From positions 1 to 35,062 of the forward strand of contig CANQXX010000021.1 in the NCBI GenBank assembly GCA_947627905.1: 35,062 nucleotides of DNA, read 5' to 3'. Position 1 is the stretch's first letter. Each line of letters starts with the position of its first letter. This stretch comes from an uncultured Clostridia bacterium. Its GTDB lineage: Bacteria; Bacillota; Clostridia; Oscillospirales; Ruminococcaceae. Shown here in pieces: positions 16,355 to 23,977 of this stretch. The translations under genes were made by a program, and so were the position numbers. The notes below the pieces were generated by a model, which ran no database searches, was not told the DNA's origin, and saw only the letters and a program-made list of their open reading frames with translations.

Positions 16355-16383
16355 ATTATACCACCTTGTAACACAAATTGCAA
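16355..16383 (-). promoter_or_regulatory. brnTA promoter with palindrome in the spacer
   Basis: On the minus strand: TTGCAA (16383-16378), a 17-nt spacer, TATAAT (16360-16355). Within the spacer is TTGTGTTACAA (16376-16366), a palindrome around three central bases, positioned like an autoregulatory BrnA operator. Confidence 0.65.
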
Positions 16384-16405
16384 TACTTTTTTGATGTAAA
16401 TTTTT

Positions 16406-16433
16406 GCCGCAGTTCATATGAACTGCGGCGGTT
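16406..16433. terminator. Hairpin, copy 2 of the ligase terminator
   Basis: GCCGCAGTTCAT / ATGAACTGCGGC is a perfect 24-nt palindrome followed by GGTTTT on the plus strand and AAAAATTT on the minus strand. It differs from the hairpin at 15720 by two bases over the shared part. No plus-strand gene ends here, so it has no obvious plus-strand job. Confidence 0.7.
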
Positions 16434-16448
16434 TTCGGTATACAATAA

Positions 16449-16480
16449 CACGGGTCTGCTCGCTATTGAACAGACCCGTG
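16449..16480 (-). terminator. Terminator of leuCDB
   Basis: A 10-bp stem CACGGGTCTG / CAGACCCGTG with a 12-nt loop. It begins 29 nt past the leuB stop. The T-run on the minus strand (TTATTGTA) is weak. Confidence 0.65.
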
Positions 16481-16508
16481 CCTTATATATGGGGAAAGTT
16501 AGAAGATG

Positions 16509-17588
16509 TCATATCTTATTGGCAATAAGATCGCCCATTTCGGTGCAGGAAACGCACTTGAGACCTTCCGCGTCGGACATGATATCCGCAGTGCGGTAAC
16601 CCTCGTTGAGAACTTCCGTAACGGCATTTTCTATAGCGTCCGATTCTGCGGACATATCGAAAGAATATTTAAGCATCATTGCTGCGGAAAGTATCGTTGC
16701 GATAGGGTTAGCCTTGTTCTGACCTGCTATATCCGGAGCAGAACCGTGGATAGGTTCGTAAAGTCCAAGGGAAGTTTCACCCAGCGATGCGGAGGGGATC
16801 ATTCCCAGAGAACCGGTTATCATGGACGCTTCATCAGAAAGAATATCTCCGAAAAGATTTTCCGTTACCAGAACGTCAAACTGTCCCGGATTTCTTACAA
16901 GCTGCATAGCGCAGTTGTCCACGAGAATATCGTTAAATTCAACGTCCGGATATTCCGCAGCTACCTTGTGGGAAATTTCTCTCCAGAGACGTGAGGAATC
17001 CAGCACGTTTGCCTTGTCAACGGAATGTACCTTTCCGCGGCGCTTTCTTGCCATATCGAACGCAACGCGGCAGATCCTTTCAACTTCGTAATCGGCATAG
17101 GTCATAAGGTCACTGGCGTGCTTAACGCCCTTGTCGTCGGTGTAGGTTTTCTTTTCGCCGAAATATGCGCCGCCGATAAGCTCGCGGACGATAACAAGGT
17201 CAAGTCCGCTGTCGGTAATTTCCTTTTTCAGAGGACAAGCGGACGCAAGAGGAGCAAGCAGCTTTGCAGGACGGATATTTGCGAAAAGTTTCAGCGCGCC
17301 TCTTATTCCTAAAAGTCCTGCCTCCGGACGGAGATTTCCGGGAAGTGTGTCCCATTTCTGACCGCCTACTGCGCCAAGCAGAACGCTGTCCGAAGCAAGG
17401 CAGATGTCGATAGTTTCCTGCGGCAGGGGAACGCCGGTTGTGTCGATCGCACAGCCGCCCATGAGAACATCGGTGTATTTAAAGCTGTGACCGAATTTTG
17501 CGCATACTTTATCCAGAACTTTTATAGCTTCGGTCACGATCTCAGGACCGATACCGTCGCCCTTTATAACGGCAATATTCTTGTTCAT
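16509..17588 (-). CDS. leuB: 3-isopropylmalate dehydrogenase
   Basis: A 359-residue NAD-dependent beta-decarboxylating dehydrogenase, third gene of leuCDB. It begins NIAVIKGDGIGPEIVTEAIKVL. The substrate arginines lie in LRPEAGLLGIRGALKLFANIRPAKL. The metal/NAD region reads VTENLFGDILSDEASMITGSLGMIPSASLG, then YEPIHGSAPDIAGQNKANPIATILSAAMML. The length is typical. It oxidises 3-isopropylmalate and probably 3-methylmalate in the citramalate route. AAGGAGCG precedes the ATG. The leuD stop is 13 nt upstream. Confidence 0.93.
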   Translation of the reverse strand: MNKNIAVIKGDGIGPEIVTEAIKVLDKVCAKFGHSFKYTDVLMGGCAIDTTGVPLPQETIDICLASDSVLLGAVGGQKWDTLPGNLRPEAGLLGIRGALKLFANIRPAKLLAPLASACPLKKEITDSGLDLVIVRELIGGAYFGEKKTYTDDKGVKHASDLMTYADYEVERICRVAFDMARKRRGKVHSVDKANVLDSSRLWREISHKVAAEYPDVEFNDILVDNCAMQLVRNPGQFDVLVTENLFGDILSDEASMITGSLGMIPSASLGETSLGLYEPIHGSAPDIAGQNKANPIATILSAAMMLKYSFDMSAESDAIENAVTEVLNEGYRTADIMSDAEGLKCVSCTEMGDLIANKI

Positions 17589-17601
17589 TGTGTTTCGCTC
17601 C

Positions 17602-18084
17602 TTACTTTTTCAAAGATTTAAGCAGTCCGCCCGCATTTATGATCTCTTTCATAAAATCGGGGAAAGGCTGTGCCTGATAGGTCTGATTTTTGGTTTTGTT
17701 GGTAATGATACCAGTATCAAAATCAACTTCCACTTCATCGCCGTTTTCAATATTTTTAGCGGCTTCGTCACATTCAAGGATAGGCAGACCGGTGTTTATA
17801 GCGTTTCTGTAGAAAATTCTTGCGAATGTGGACGCGATAACACAGGAAATTCCGCTTGCTTTTATTGATATCGGAGCATGCTCACGGGAAGAACCGCAGC
17901 CGAAATTCTTTACGGCTACCATTATATCTCCCTCTTTTACATTGCTCACAAAATCCTTGTCAATGTCCTCCATGCAGTGCTGAGCAAGCTCCTTCGGGTC
18001 TGCGGAGTTGAGGTATCTTGCGGGAATGATAACGTCTGTATCAACATTATCGCCGTATTTATGAACTTTACCTGATACTTTCAT
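17602..18084 (-). CDS. leuD: 3-isopropylmalate dehydratase small subunit
   Basis: A 160-residue swivelling-domain subunit of isopropylmalate isomerase. Motifs: [64 protein letters not shown]. It is shorter than the roughly 200-residue E. coli type and matches the short clostridial/archaeal (DmdB-like) type that pairs with the 420-residue large subunit next to it. GGAGGG precedes the ATG. It lies 13 nt from its neighbours on each side and works with LeuC. Confidence 0.92.
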   Translation of the reverse strand: MKVSGKVHKYGDNVDTDVIIPARYLNSADPKELAQHCMEDIDKDFVSNVKEGDIMVAVKNFGCGSSREHAPISIKASGISCVIASTFARIFYRNAINTGLPILECDEAAKNIENGDEVEVDFDTGIITNKTKNQTYQAQPFPDFMKEIINAGGLLKSLKK

Positions 18085-18097
18085 TGTGAAACCCTCC

Positions 18098-19360
18098 TTA
18101 CAAAACTTCCTTGGGACTGCTTATCTTTCCTGTTATTGCCGAAGCAGCCGCAACGGCAGGGGAGGCGAGATAAACTTCCGATTCCGGGTGACCCATACGT
18201 CCGACAAAATTTCTGTTTGTTGTTGCAACGGCTCTTTCGCCCTTTGCGAGAATGCCCATATGTCCGCCGAGACAAGGACCGCAGGTAGGTGTTGAAACTG
18301 CACAGCCTGCGTTGATGAAAATTTCAAGCAAGCCTTTTTTCATAGCTTCAAGATAGATTTTTTGTGTAGCAGGGATAACTATGCAGCGGACTCCCTCGTG
18401 GACTTTCCTGCCCTTGATGATATTTGCAGCCATTTCAAGGTCTTCCATTCTGCCGTTTGTGCAGGAGCCTATGACCACCTGATCTATCTTTACATCGCCA
18501 ACCTCGTCGATCGTTCTTGTGTTTTCCGGAAGATGCGGGAACGCAACTGTAGGCTTGATCTCCGAAAGGTCAATGTCGTAAACTGCGTCATATGGAGCGT
18601 CGGGATCGGCTTCATAAATTTTATATTCGCGGTCCACCTTGTCAGCCTGATAAGCCTTTGTGATCTCGTCAACGGCAAAGATACCGTTCTTTGCGCCTGC
18701 TTCTATAGCCATATTTGCCATAGAGAGACGGTCGTCCATGGAAAGATTTTTCAGGCCCTCGCCGGAAAATTCCATAGACTTGTAAAGTGCGCCGTCAACG
18801 CCTATCATTCCGATTATGTGGAGGATAACGTCCTTGCCCATAACGTATTCGTTCAGCTTGCCTTTAAGGTTGAATTTTATTGCCGAAGGAACTTTGAACC
18901 ATGCTTCGCCTGTTGCCATTCCGGCAGCCATATCGGTGGAACCCACGCCGGTGGAAAAAGCTCCGAGAGCGCCGTAAGTACAGGTGTGGCTGTCTGCGCC
19001 TATGACACATTCGCCGGAAGCCACAAGTCCTTTTTCGGGAAGAAGAGCGTGTTCAATTCCCATATCTCCCACATCGAAATAATTTTTTATTTTGAGCTTT
19101 GATGCAAAATCCCTGCACTGTTTTGTATGTGCGGCGGATTTTATATCCTTATTAGGGGTGAAATGATCCATTACCATAGAGATCTTTTCGTTATCAAAGA
19201 CGCTGTTGAATCCTGCTTTTTCAAATTCATTGATAGCAACGGGAGTAGTAACGTCATTTCCGAGGACCATATCCAGCTTACATCTGATGAGCTGACCGGC
19301 TTCTACCTTATCAAGACCGGCATGAGCGGCAAGAATTTTCTGGGTCATAGTCATAGCCAT
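18098..19360 (-). CDS. leuC: 3-isopropylmalate dehydratase large subunit
   Basis: A 420-residue aconitase-family subunit with a [4Fe-4S] cluster. Cluster cysteines are visible in [12 protein letters not shown] and [38 protein letters not shown] and [23 protein letters not shown] are active-site regions. The ATG at 19360 has AAAGGAA upstream; a frame extending to 19537 runs through the promoter. The short type pairs with the short LeuD. It isomerises 2-isopropylmalate, and probably citramalate, through a dehydrated intermediate. Confidence 0.92.
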   Translation of the reverse strand: MAMTMTQKILAAHAGLDKVEAGQLIRCKLDMVLGNDVTTPVAINEFEKAGFNSVFDNEKISMVMDHFTPNKDIKSAAHTKQCRDFASKLKIKNYFDVGDMGIEHALLPEKGLVASGECVIGADSHTCTYGALGAFSTGVGSTDMAAGMATGEAWFKVPSAIKFNLKGKLNEYVMGKDVILHIIGMIGVDGALYKSMEFSGEGLKNLSMDDRLSMANMAIEAGAKNGIFAVDEITKAYQADKVDREYKIYEADPDAPYDAVYDIDLSEIKPTVAFPHLPENTRTIDEVGDVKIDQVVIGSCTNGRMEDLEMAANIIKGRKVHEGVRCIVIPATQKIYLEAMKKGLLEIFINAGCAVSTPTCGPCLGGHMGILAKGERAVATTNRNFVGRMGHPESEVYLASPAVAAASAITGKISSPKEVL

Positions 19361-19396
19361 AATAAATTCATTCCTTTCACAAAATCTTTTGGATAT

Positions 19397-19425
19397 ATTA
19401 TAACACAGAGTATGATATAATTCAA
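19397..19425 (-). promoter_or_regulatory. Promoter of leuCDB
   Basis: On the minus strand: TTGAAT (19425-19420), a 17-nt spacer, TATAAT (19402-19397). The leader is only about 30 nt, so there is no T-box here, unlike ilvB-cimA. Confidence 0.75.
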
Positions 19426-19526
19426 ATACATAATATGAATATGGAGTATAACTTTGATTTATATATAATTTTACCGGCTGTTTTTTTAAGCAAAAAAATT
19501 GTTTGCTGAAAACCTTTTGAAATCGC

Positions 19527-19555
19527 TTGACGAACATTCGTTTTTGTGATATAAT
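19527..19555 (+). promoter_or_regulatory. Orphan plus-strand promoter upstream of the repeat
   Basis: TTGACG at 19527-19532, a 17-nt spacer, TATAAT at 19550-19555. The -10 ends 12 nt before the repeat core, so transcription would begin at about 19562 and run straight into the structured repeat. Confidence 0.7.
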
Positions 19556-19567
19556 ATAATTCTTAAT

Positions 19568-19650
19568 GCGGGGAAGCCCCCGCGGGCTTTGTCACCCCCG
19601 AATTAAGTTTAAATAAATAGTCTAATATAGGGTAGCCCCCTCAAGGGGGC
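19568..19650 (+). repeat. GC-rich dispersed repeat, right copy (candidate small RNA)
   Basis: The first 47 nt (19568-19614) are identical to the reverse complement of 117-163. A diverged linker and a perfect hairpin GCCCCC-TCAA-GGGGGC (19635-19650) follow. The core folds as GCGGGG-AAGC-CCCCGC, and GGG-CTTTGTCA-CCC is a possible second stem. There is no reading frame and no ribosome binding site. Confidence 0.8.
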
Positions 19651-19755
19651 GGATATGTTGTGAGTTAAGCCTTTAATATCTCAACTCTTAACTCTCAATT
19701 CTCAATGTAAAATGCCGGATGTTCGGCAGACCAAAATTCAGAGGAGATCCGGAAA

Positions 19756-19988
19756 ATGAATGTTTTACTTACTTCATGCGGATTAGAAACAGATGTAATT
19801 GAACAAGAATTTAAAAAATGCTTGGTAAGGAACCGGCACAAGTTAAGGCAATGTTTATCCCTACAGCGGCTATATCGCCGGATTCAATAGAAGTGCTCCC
19901 AAAATGTCTGAACGATCTGCTTAAATGCGGTTTAGGAAATAAGCAGGCAATTGTATTTGAAAATGACGATCTTGTTATTATAGAATGA
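19756..19988 (+). pseudogene. Frameshifted, truncated peptidase-S51-like gene
   Basis: GAGGAG precedes an ATG at 19756. The frame reads MNVLLTSCGLETDVIEQEFKK, then shifts at an A6 run (19813-19818). In the other frame it continues MLGKEPAQVKAMFIPTAAISPDSIEVL...LLKCGLGNKQAIVFENDDLVIIE and stops at 19988. One extra A would restore it. The joined product of about 77 residues resembles the N-terminal third of the peptidase E/S51 class I amidotransferase-like family (usually about 200 residues), so the gene is both frameshifted and truncated. A sequencing error in the A run would explain the shift but not the truncation. Confidence 0.6.
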
Positions 19989-20083
19989 CAAACAAGTTAC
20001 CGTTTATCGGTACTATGCAAAAATTATAAATGAAGATCAGCCTTTTGCTGTTGCATAACCTTAAAAGAAAGGAATATCAGAAA

Positions 20084-21217
20084 ATGAATAAAAAAGAAAT
20101 TGCAGAAATAAAAAAGAATTTTTCCGATTCCAGCGGTTTTTTCACGCTTGATCATATCATATCGGCATATGTTGACCCGCAGAAAAATATCCGCTGCAAT
20201 GAAAATAAACTGTATTCGCTTATCCCGGAGGACGAGGGAACTGTCATGCTCGGCTCACTGAAAAAAGTCCTTAGCGGAAGCGCCGGAAAAAATCTTATTG
20301 AGTATAGCTTCCCAAATGAAGAATATCAGGAAAACGGCGCACAGAATGTACTTTATGCCGCGCTGAAAGGCAAACTTAAAGACGAAGCCGCCAACGCAAT
20401 GCTCCTTGAAAGGATCATAAACAACATGGAGTATGAGCTTGCATATGCCATAATCATCGGATACTGTTCATACAGCATTGCCTCAAAGGATAAAAACGAC
20501 GATACATACGATGCAGCCGACTATGAATACAATTTTATCGTAACGGCAATATGTCCCGTCAGCACAGGCGACGACGGACTTATGTTCGACAGCGAAAATA
20601 ATGCGATAGTCAAAAAGGCAAACACGGATCTTATCATCAGCAAAAAGCCTACAGACGGTTTCCTTTATCCGGTTTTCAGCGACAGAAGCCCCGATGTGAA
20701 CAATGTGATGTACTATACGTCAACACCTAAGAAACCAAATATTTCTGTTGTTACCGATGTCCTCGGCTGTGAATTTACTATGTCCTGCCAGAGCGAAAAG
20801 GAAACGTTCCGGCAGGTGCTTACCGATGTTGTTGCCGATGAACTGAATTACACGGTGATAACTCAGGTAAACGACGCTTTGAGGGATATCGTTGCAAAGT
20901 CAAAGGACGAAACTGAGCTTCCCATTATTGACGATAACAAGCTGCACAATATTCTTTTTGACGCCGGCGTGAGCAGCGAAAAGTTAGACGCTTTGCCTGC
21001 CGTTTTCAAGGAAAAGATCGGCGGCGCTGACGGTCTTACGGCGGAAAATCTTATTGAGAACAAAACCGTTCTTGCTACTCCCGAAATTACAATAAACATC
21101 AGCCGCGAAGCTACCGATAAAGTCCGTACAAGCGTTATAAACGGCAGAAGATGTCTGATAATCGACCTTGACGATCCGAGCATTTCAATAAACGGGCTTG
21201 CCACGAGCCTGCAATGA
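20084..21217 (+). CDS. DUF4317 family protein
   Basis: A 377-residue protein of unknown function found widely in gut Clostridia. It begins MNKKEIAEIKKNFSDSSGFFTLDHIISAYVDPQKN; AICPVS, followed by TDGFLYPVFSDRSPDVNNVMYYTSTPKK, is characteristic of the family. It has no signal peptide, membrane segment or catalytic motif. The ATG at 20084 has AAAGGAA upstream; an earlier in-frame start at 20030 is less likely. No convincing promoter or partner gene is visible. It lies just past the pseudogene. Confidence 0.8.
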   Translation: MNKKEIAEIKKNFSDSSGFFTLDHIISAYVDPQKNIRCNENKLYSLIPEDEGTVMLGSLKKVLSGSAGKNLIEYSFPNEEYQENGAQNVLYAALKGKLKDEAANAMLLERIINNMEYELAYAIIIGYCSYSIASKDKNDDTYDAADYEYNFIVTAICPVSTGDDGLMFDSENNAIVKKANTDLIISKKPTDGFLYPVFSDRSPDVNNVMYYTSTPKKPNISVVTDVLGCEFTMSCQSEKETFRQVLTDVVADELNYTVITQVNDALRDIVAKSKDETELPIIDDNKLHNILFDAGVSSEKLDALPAVFKEKIGGADGLTAENLIENKTVLATPEITINISREATDKVRTSVINGRRCLIIDLDDPSISINGLATSLQ

Positions 21218-21437
21218 TCTTCCAAAGCTGTAACAAAGCAAAAGGTAGTCTTTTAATAAAAATATATCAGGGAAGCGTTTACAGACCCTAAAAAAGTCTT
21301 TGTCTGGCGTTGCTTTGAACAGTTCGGGATTTTTACAGCGGCTCAACCGTTGGTAGAGTAAGCGATAATCTATCATTGGTTCGTGTTAATCCGAGCCGGT
21401 TTCTGCTATGATCAAAGCATGAAAGGAGGTGCCCGAT

Positions 21438-22052
21438 GTGGATCAGATCAAAATAGGAAAATTCATAGCGTCGTGCAGAAAAGAACAGGGCATGACCCAA
21501 GCCGTACTTGCCGAGAAGCTCGGTATCAGCGACCGGGCAGTATCAAAATGGGAGACGGGAAGGTCAATGCCGGATTCCGGAATAATGCTAGAATTATGCG
21601 ACCTTCTGAAGATCAATGTCAATGAACTCCTGTCGGGCGAAAGAATTATGGCAGAATCATATGATAAACTGGCGGAAGAAAATCTTCTGGAAATGAAACG
21701 GGAGATTGAAGAAAAGAACAGGCAGATGCTGAGGGCAGAATACTTGATCGTTATTCCGGCGGTCCTTGCAGGGATCGTTCTGGTGCTTGTGTCGATCTTT
21801 GCTCAGTTTTCTGCATGGATCCGTGCAGCGCTTATTGTATTCGCTGTTGCAATGATAGATGCGGTCGCTTTCATTGCGGTAGGCATTGAGCAGAAAGCCG
21901 GATACTATGCGTGCCAAAAATGCGGTCACAGGTATGTGCCGACTTACTGGCAAACCAATCTTGCGCTCCATGCCGGCAGGACGAGATACATGAAATGCCC
22001 CAAGTGCGGAAAACATAGCTGGCAGAGGAAGGTTTTGACAAAGGAAGATTAA
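21438..22052 (+). CDS. XRE-HTH protein with two membrane helices and a zinc ribbon
   Basis: A 204-residue protein starting at GTG 21438, 7 nt after AAAGGAGGT. Domains in order: HTH (about 4-60, IGKFIASCRKEQGMTQAVLAEKLGISDRAVSKWETGRSMPD), a charged coiled segment (about 70-95), two hydrophobic helices (YLIVIPAVLAGIVLVLVSIF and WIRAALIVFAVAMIDAVAF), then a zinc ribbon with CQKCGHRY and CPKCGKHSW. It would be a membrane-anchored DNA-binding protein. HTH-plus-membrane proteins are common in Firmicutes; the terminal zinc ribbon is less usual. Targets are unknown. Confidence 0.8.
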   Translation: MDQIKIGKFIASCRKEQGMTQAVLAEKLGISDRAVSKWETGRSMPDSGIMLELCDLLKINVNELLSGERIMAESYDKLAEENLLEMKREIEEKNRQMLRAEYLIVIPAVLAGIVLVLVSIFAQFSAWIRAALIVFAVAMIDAVAFIAVGIEQKAGYYACQKCGHRYVPTYWQTNLALHAGRTRYMKCPKCGKHSWQRKVLTKED

Positions 22053-22123
22053 GTCCCAATTTATTGGCAGGATAAAAATGCTGAAAAGCAGCTTCTTACC
22101 GTGACATAGCCAAAAATAAAACG

Positions 22124-22205
22124 GGCGCAGGATATTTTCCCTGCGCCTGTGTTTTATTCTGTTTCCGCCGTATTCGCCGTCAAGGGTCCACGGAAGATCG
22201 TCCTC
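22124..22205. repeat. Partial duplicate of the lipid kinase 3' end, left copy
   Basis: 22124-22170 is identical over 47 nt to 23945-23991 (terminator plus the last codons of the kinase gene). 22165-22205 matches 24090-24130 with one mismatch. The 104 nt between them in the intact gene are missing here, and the joint is at CCGCCGT, which occurs at both ends of the missing segment (23986 and 24090). With the intact copy, it brackets the sigma-factor gene as a direct repeat. Confidence 0.9.
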
Positions 22206-22228
22206 CGGATATTTTTATTGTCCGGAGG
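22202..22228. terminator. Hairpin at the repeat edge
   Basis: A perfect 8-bp stem CCTCCGGA / TCCGGAGG with an 11-nt loop, followed by CAGAATTTTT. It could act as a weak plus-strand terminator for the XRE/zinc-ribbon gene, or shield the sigma gene from read-through. Confidence 0.5.
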
Positions 22229-22329
22229 CAGAATTTTTGCGTAAATATTTTTCTTCGGCGAACCTTTCTTCCGGAAAAACGACATATATTACGAAAGATC
22301 TTTCAAAAGCAAAACGAGGTGCCTTGCAA

Positions 22330-23934
22330 ATGAATATCAATTTAAGCGAATATGCCGACTTCCTGATGAAAAAAGCGGTGTACAAATGCGATGATCTCCA
22401 TGATGCCGAAGATCTGGTACAGGAAACGCTTCTTGCCGGACTTGTTTATATGAAAAAAGGAAAGATCATGGACGATCCTGCCGCATGGTTAAGTTCTGTG
22501 CTTGAACGGAAATATTATGATGCTCTGCGCCGCAAGTACCGCAAGCCCGCTGTTTCCATTGACTTTGCAGACGATATCCCGGAGCAAAGCTATCTTTATG
22601 AGGATATTGAACGTTCCGAAGATGCGGAAATGATCCGGAAAAATCTTGGACAGCTTACAAGCGTTTACCGTGAAACAATGGTGCGGTTCTACATGAAAGA
22701 TCAAAGCATAAAAGAGATAGCACAGGCGCTTTCCGTCCCGGAAAACACCGTAAAAAGCCGCCTTAATGCAGGAAGAAAGCATATCAGAAAGGAAATTGCT
22801 ATGGAAAAATATACAAACCAAAGCTATGAACCTGAATATCTTTATATTTCATGTACCGGATCAAGCGGAAATGACGCAGAACCGTTCAGCCTTGTAAGAT
22901 CTAATGACAGACTTGCCATGAACCTGCTTATCCTTGCATATGAAAAGCCTGTGACGATAGGCGAACTTTCACAGGCGATAGGTATTCCTGCTCCATACGT
23001 TGAGCCTGTGATCGACCGTCTTGTAAACGGCGAGCTTATGAAAAGGACAGGGAACAAGGTCTACACCGATCTTATTATTTATTCAAAAGAGGACAGGGAA
23101 GCTACCTATGAACTTGAACGCAGATATGCCGATGAAAATTACAAGGCTGTATGGGAATTAATGCAAAAAGGCTTTGAGGAATTGTCCGGACAGGGATTTT
23201 ACAAGATCCAGAATGAACGTCAGAAAACAAAGCTTATGGCATATTTTGCGGTCAGAACTATCGAGCACGCTCCCCGTCATGTGCGTAACGAGCTTACAAA
23301 TGAATTTGAAAAAAATAGTTTTGAAAGTTATCCTGACCGTCCAAACGGCGGAAAATGGTTTGCTATGGGCAATCGTGTCACCGAACAGGAGAAGCGTCAT
23401 TGGGGCAGCGGATATTCCGTAAACGGCGAATATGGTACGAGACAAGGCTCTGTCGGCATTTATGAGTATGGTACTATCCTCCACGAAATGAATATAGACA
23501 TGGAGAACGGTATTTTGAATCCGCTGTTTTATGCCGCTGTAAACAGTGCTTTTGATATGGATATCATCAGCAAACGGGCTCTTGACCAACTGGACAGCCT
23601 TATCGAAAAGGGATATTTTATCCGCGAAAACGGTGTTCTGAAACCTGATATTCCCGTTATTTCAGAAAAAGACCGCTGCGAAGGTCTTTACGAACTTTCA
23701 GATCGCCACGCAAAGATAATAGCGGAGCATTTCCATGATATGTATATGGACATTTACAATGGCAAAGCGGTTAAGATACCTCCGCATCTTGACAGTGTAC
23801 CCGATTTTCTGAAATATTTGCAAAGATGCTGTTCTATTGGTATGATGATCATAATGAACGCCAAGGAAAACGGTTTGTTCCTGAATGGTATTGATTATCC
23901 CACACCGACTGCTTTTATTTCCATACAAGAATAA
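22330..23934 (+). CDS. ECF-like sigma-70 factor with a long C-terminal extension
   Basis: A 534-residue protein. Region 2 (about 10-75) contains HDAEDLVQETLLAGLVYMKK; region 4 (about 110-165) contains YRETMVRFYMKDQSIKEIAQALSVPENTVKSRLNAGRKHIRKEI. ECF sigma factors normally end there, near 170-190 residues. Here about 360 more residues follow: a winged-helix-like part (about 195-255, AYEKPVTIGELSQAIGIPAPYVEPVIDRLVNGELMKRTGN) and a large domain I do not recognise. The start at 22330 has GAGGTG upstream; the longer frame from 22237 has no site. No anti-sigma gene is adjacent, so the extension may itself be the sensor. Confidence 0.82.
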   Translation: MNINLSEYADFLMKKAVYKCDDLHDAEDLVQETLLAGLVYMKKGKIMDDPAAWLSSVLERKYYDALRRKYRKPAVSIDFADDIPEQSYLYEDIERSEDAEMIRKNLGQLTSVYRETMVRFYMKDQSIKEIAQALSVPENTVKSRLNAGRKHIRKEIAMEKYTNQSYEPEYLYISCTGSSGNDAEPFSLVRSNDRLAMNLLILAYEKPVTIGELSQAIGIPAPYVEPVIDRLVNGELMKRTGNKVYTDLIIYSKEDREATYELERRYADENYKAVWELMQKGFEELSGQGFYKIQNERQKTKLMAYFAVRTIEHAPRHVRNELTNEFEKNSFESYPDRPNGGKWFAMGNRVTEQEKRHWGSGYSVNGEYGTRQGSVGIYEYGTILHEMNIDMENGILNPLFYAAVNSAFDMDIISKRALDQLDSLIEKGYFIRENGVLKPDIPVISEKDRCEGLYELSDRHAKIIAEHFHDMYMDIYNGKAVKIPPHLDSVPDFLKYLQRCCSIGMMIIMNAKENGLFLNGIDYPTPTAFISIQE

Positions 23935-23944
23935 AAACATAAAA

Positions 23945-23977
23945 GGCGCAGGATATTTTCCCTGCGCCTGTGTTTTA
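23945..23977. terminator. Bidirectional terminator between sigma factor and lipid kinase
   Basis: Stem GGCGCAGG / CCTGCGCC around ATATTTTC, with TGTGTTTTATT on the plus side and a short T-run on the minus side. It serves the sigma gene (stop 10 nt before) and the convergent kinase gene, whose final codons overlap its plus-side tail. Confidence 0.8.

Larger units (their letters stand above)
19361..19755. other. Intergenic region with divergent promoters and repeat, no intact gene
   Basis: This 395-nt stretch holds the leuC promoter (minus), an orphan plus-strand promoter (19527-19555), the right copy of the GC-rich repeat (19568-19650), and an AT-rich tract of repeated CTCAA/CTTAACTCTC words at 19680-19707. 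It ends in AGGAG before a broken gene. Confidence 0.6.

Noticed and set aside
18362..19102. Long plus-strand frame of 246 codons opposite leuC
   Set aside because: leuC motifs are unambiguous on the other strand; the antisense frame has no family features and no start signals.
79..19650. The inverted GC-rich repeats as ends of a 19-kb composite transposon
   Set aside because: The interval contains core biosynthetic genes, and there is no transposase and no target duplication.
19680..19707. CTCAACTCTTAACTCTC tract as a CRISPR-like array
   Set aside because: The words are short, irregular and without unique spacers; this looks like a simple degenerate repeat.
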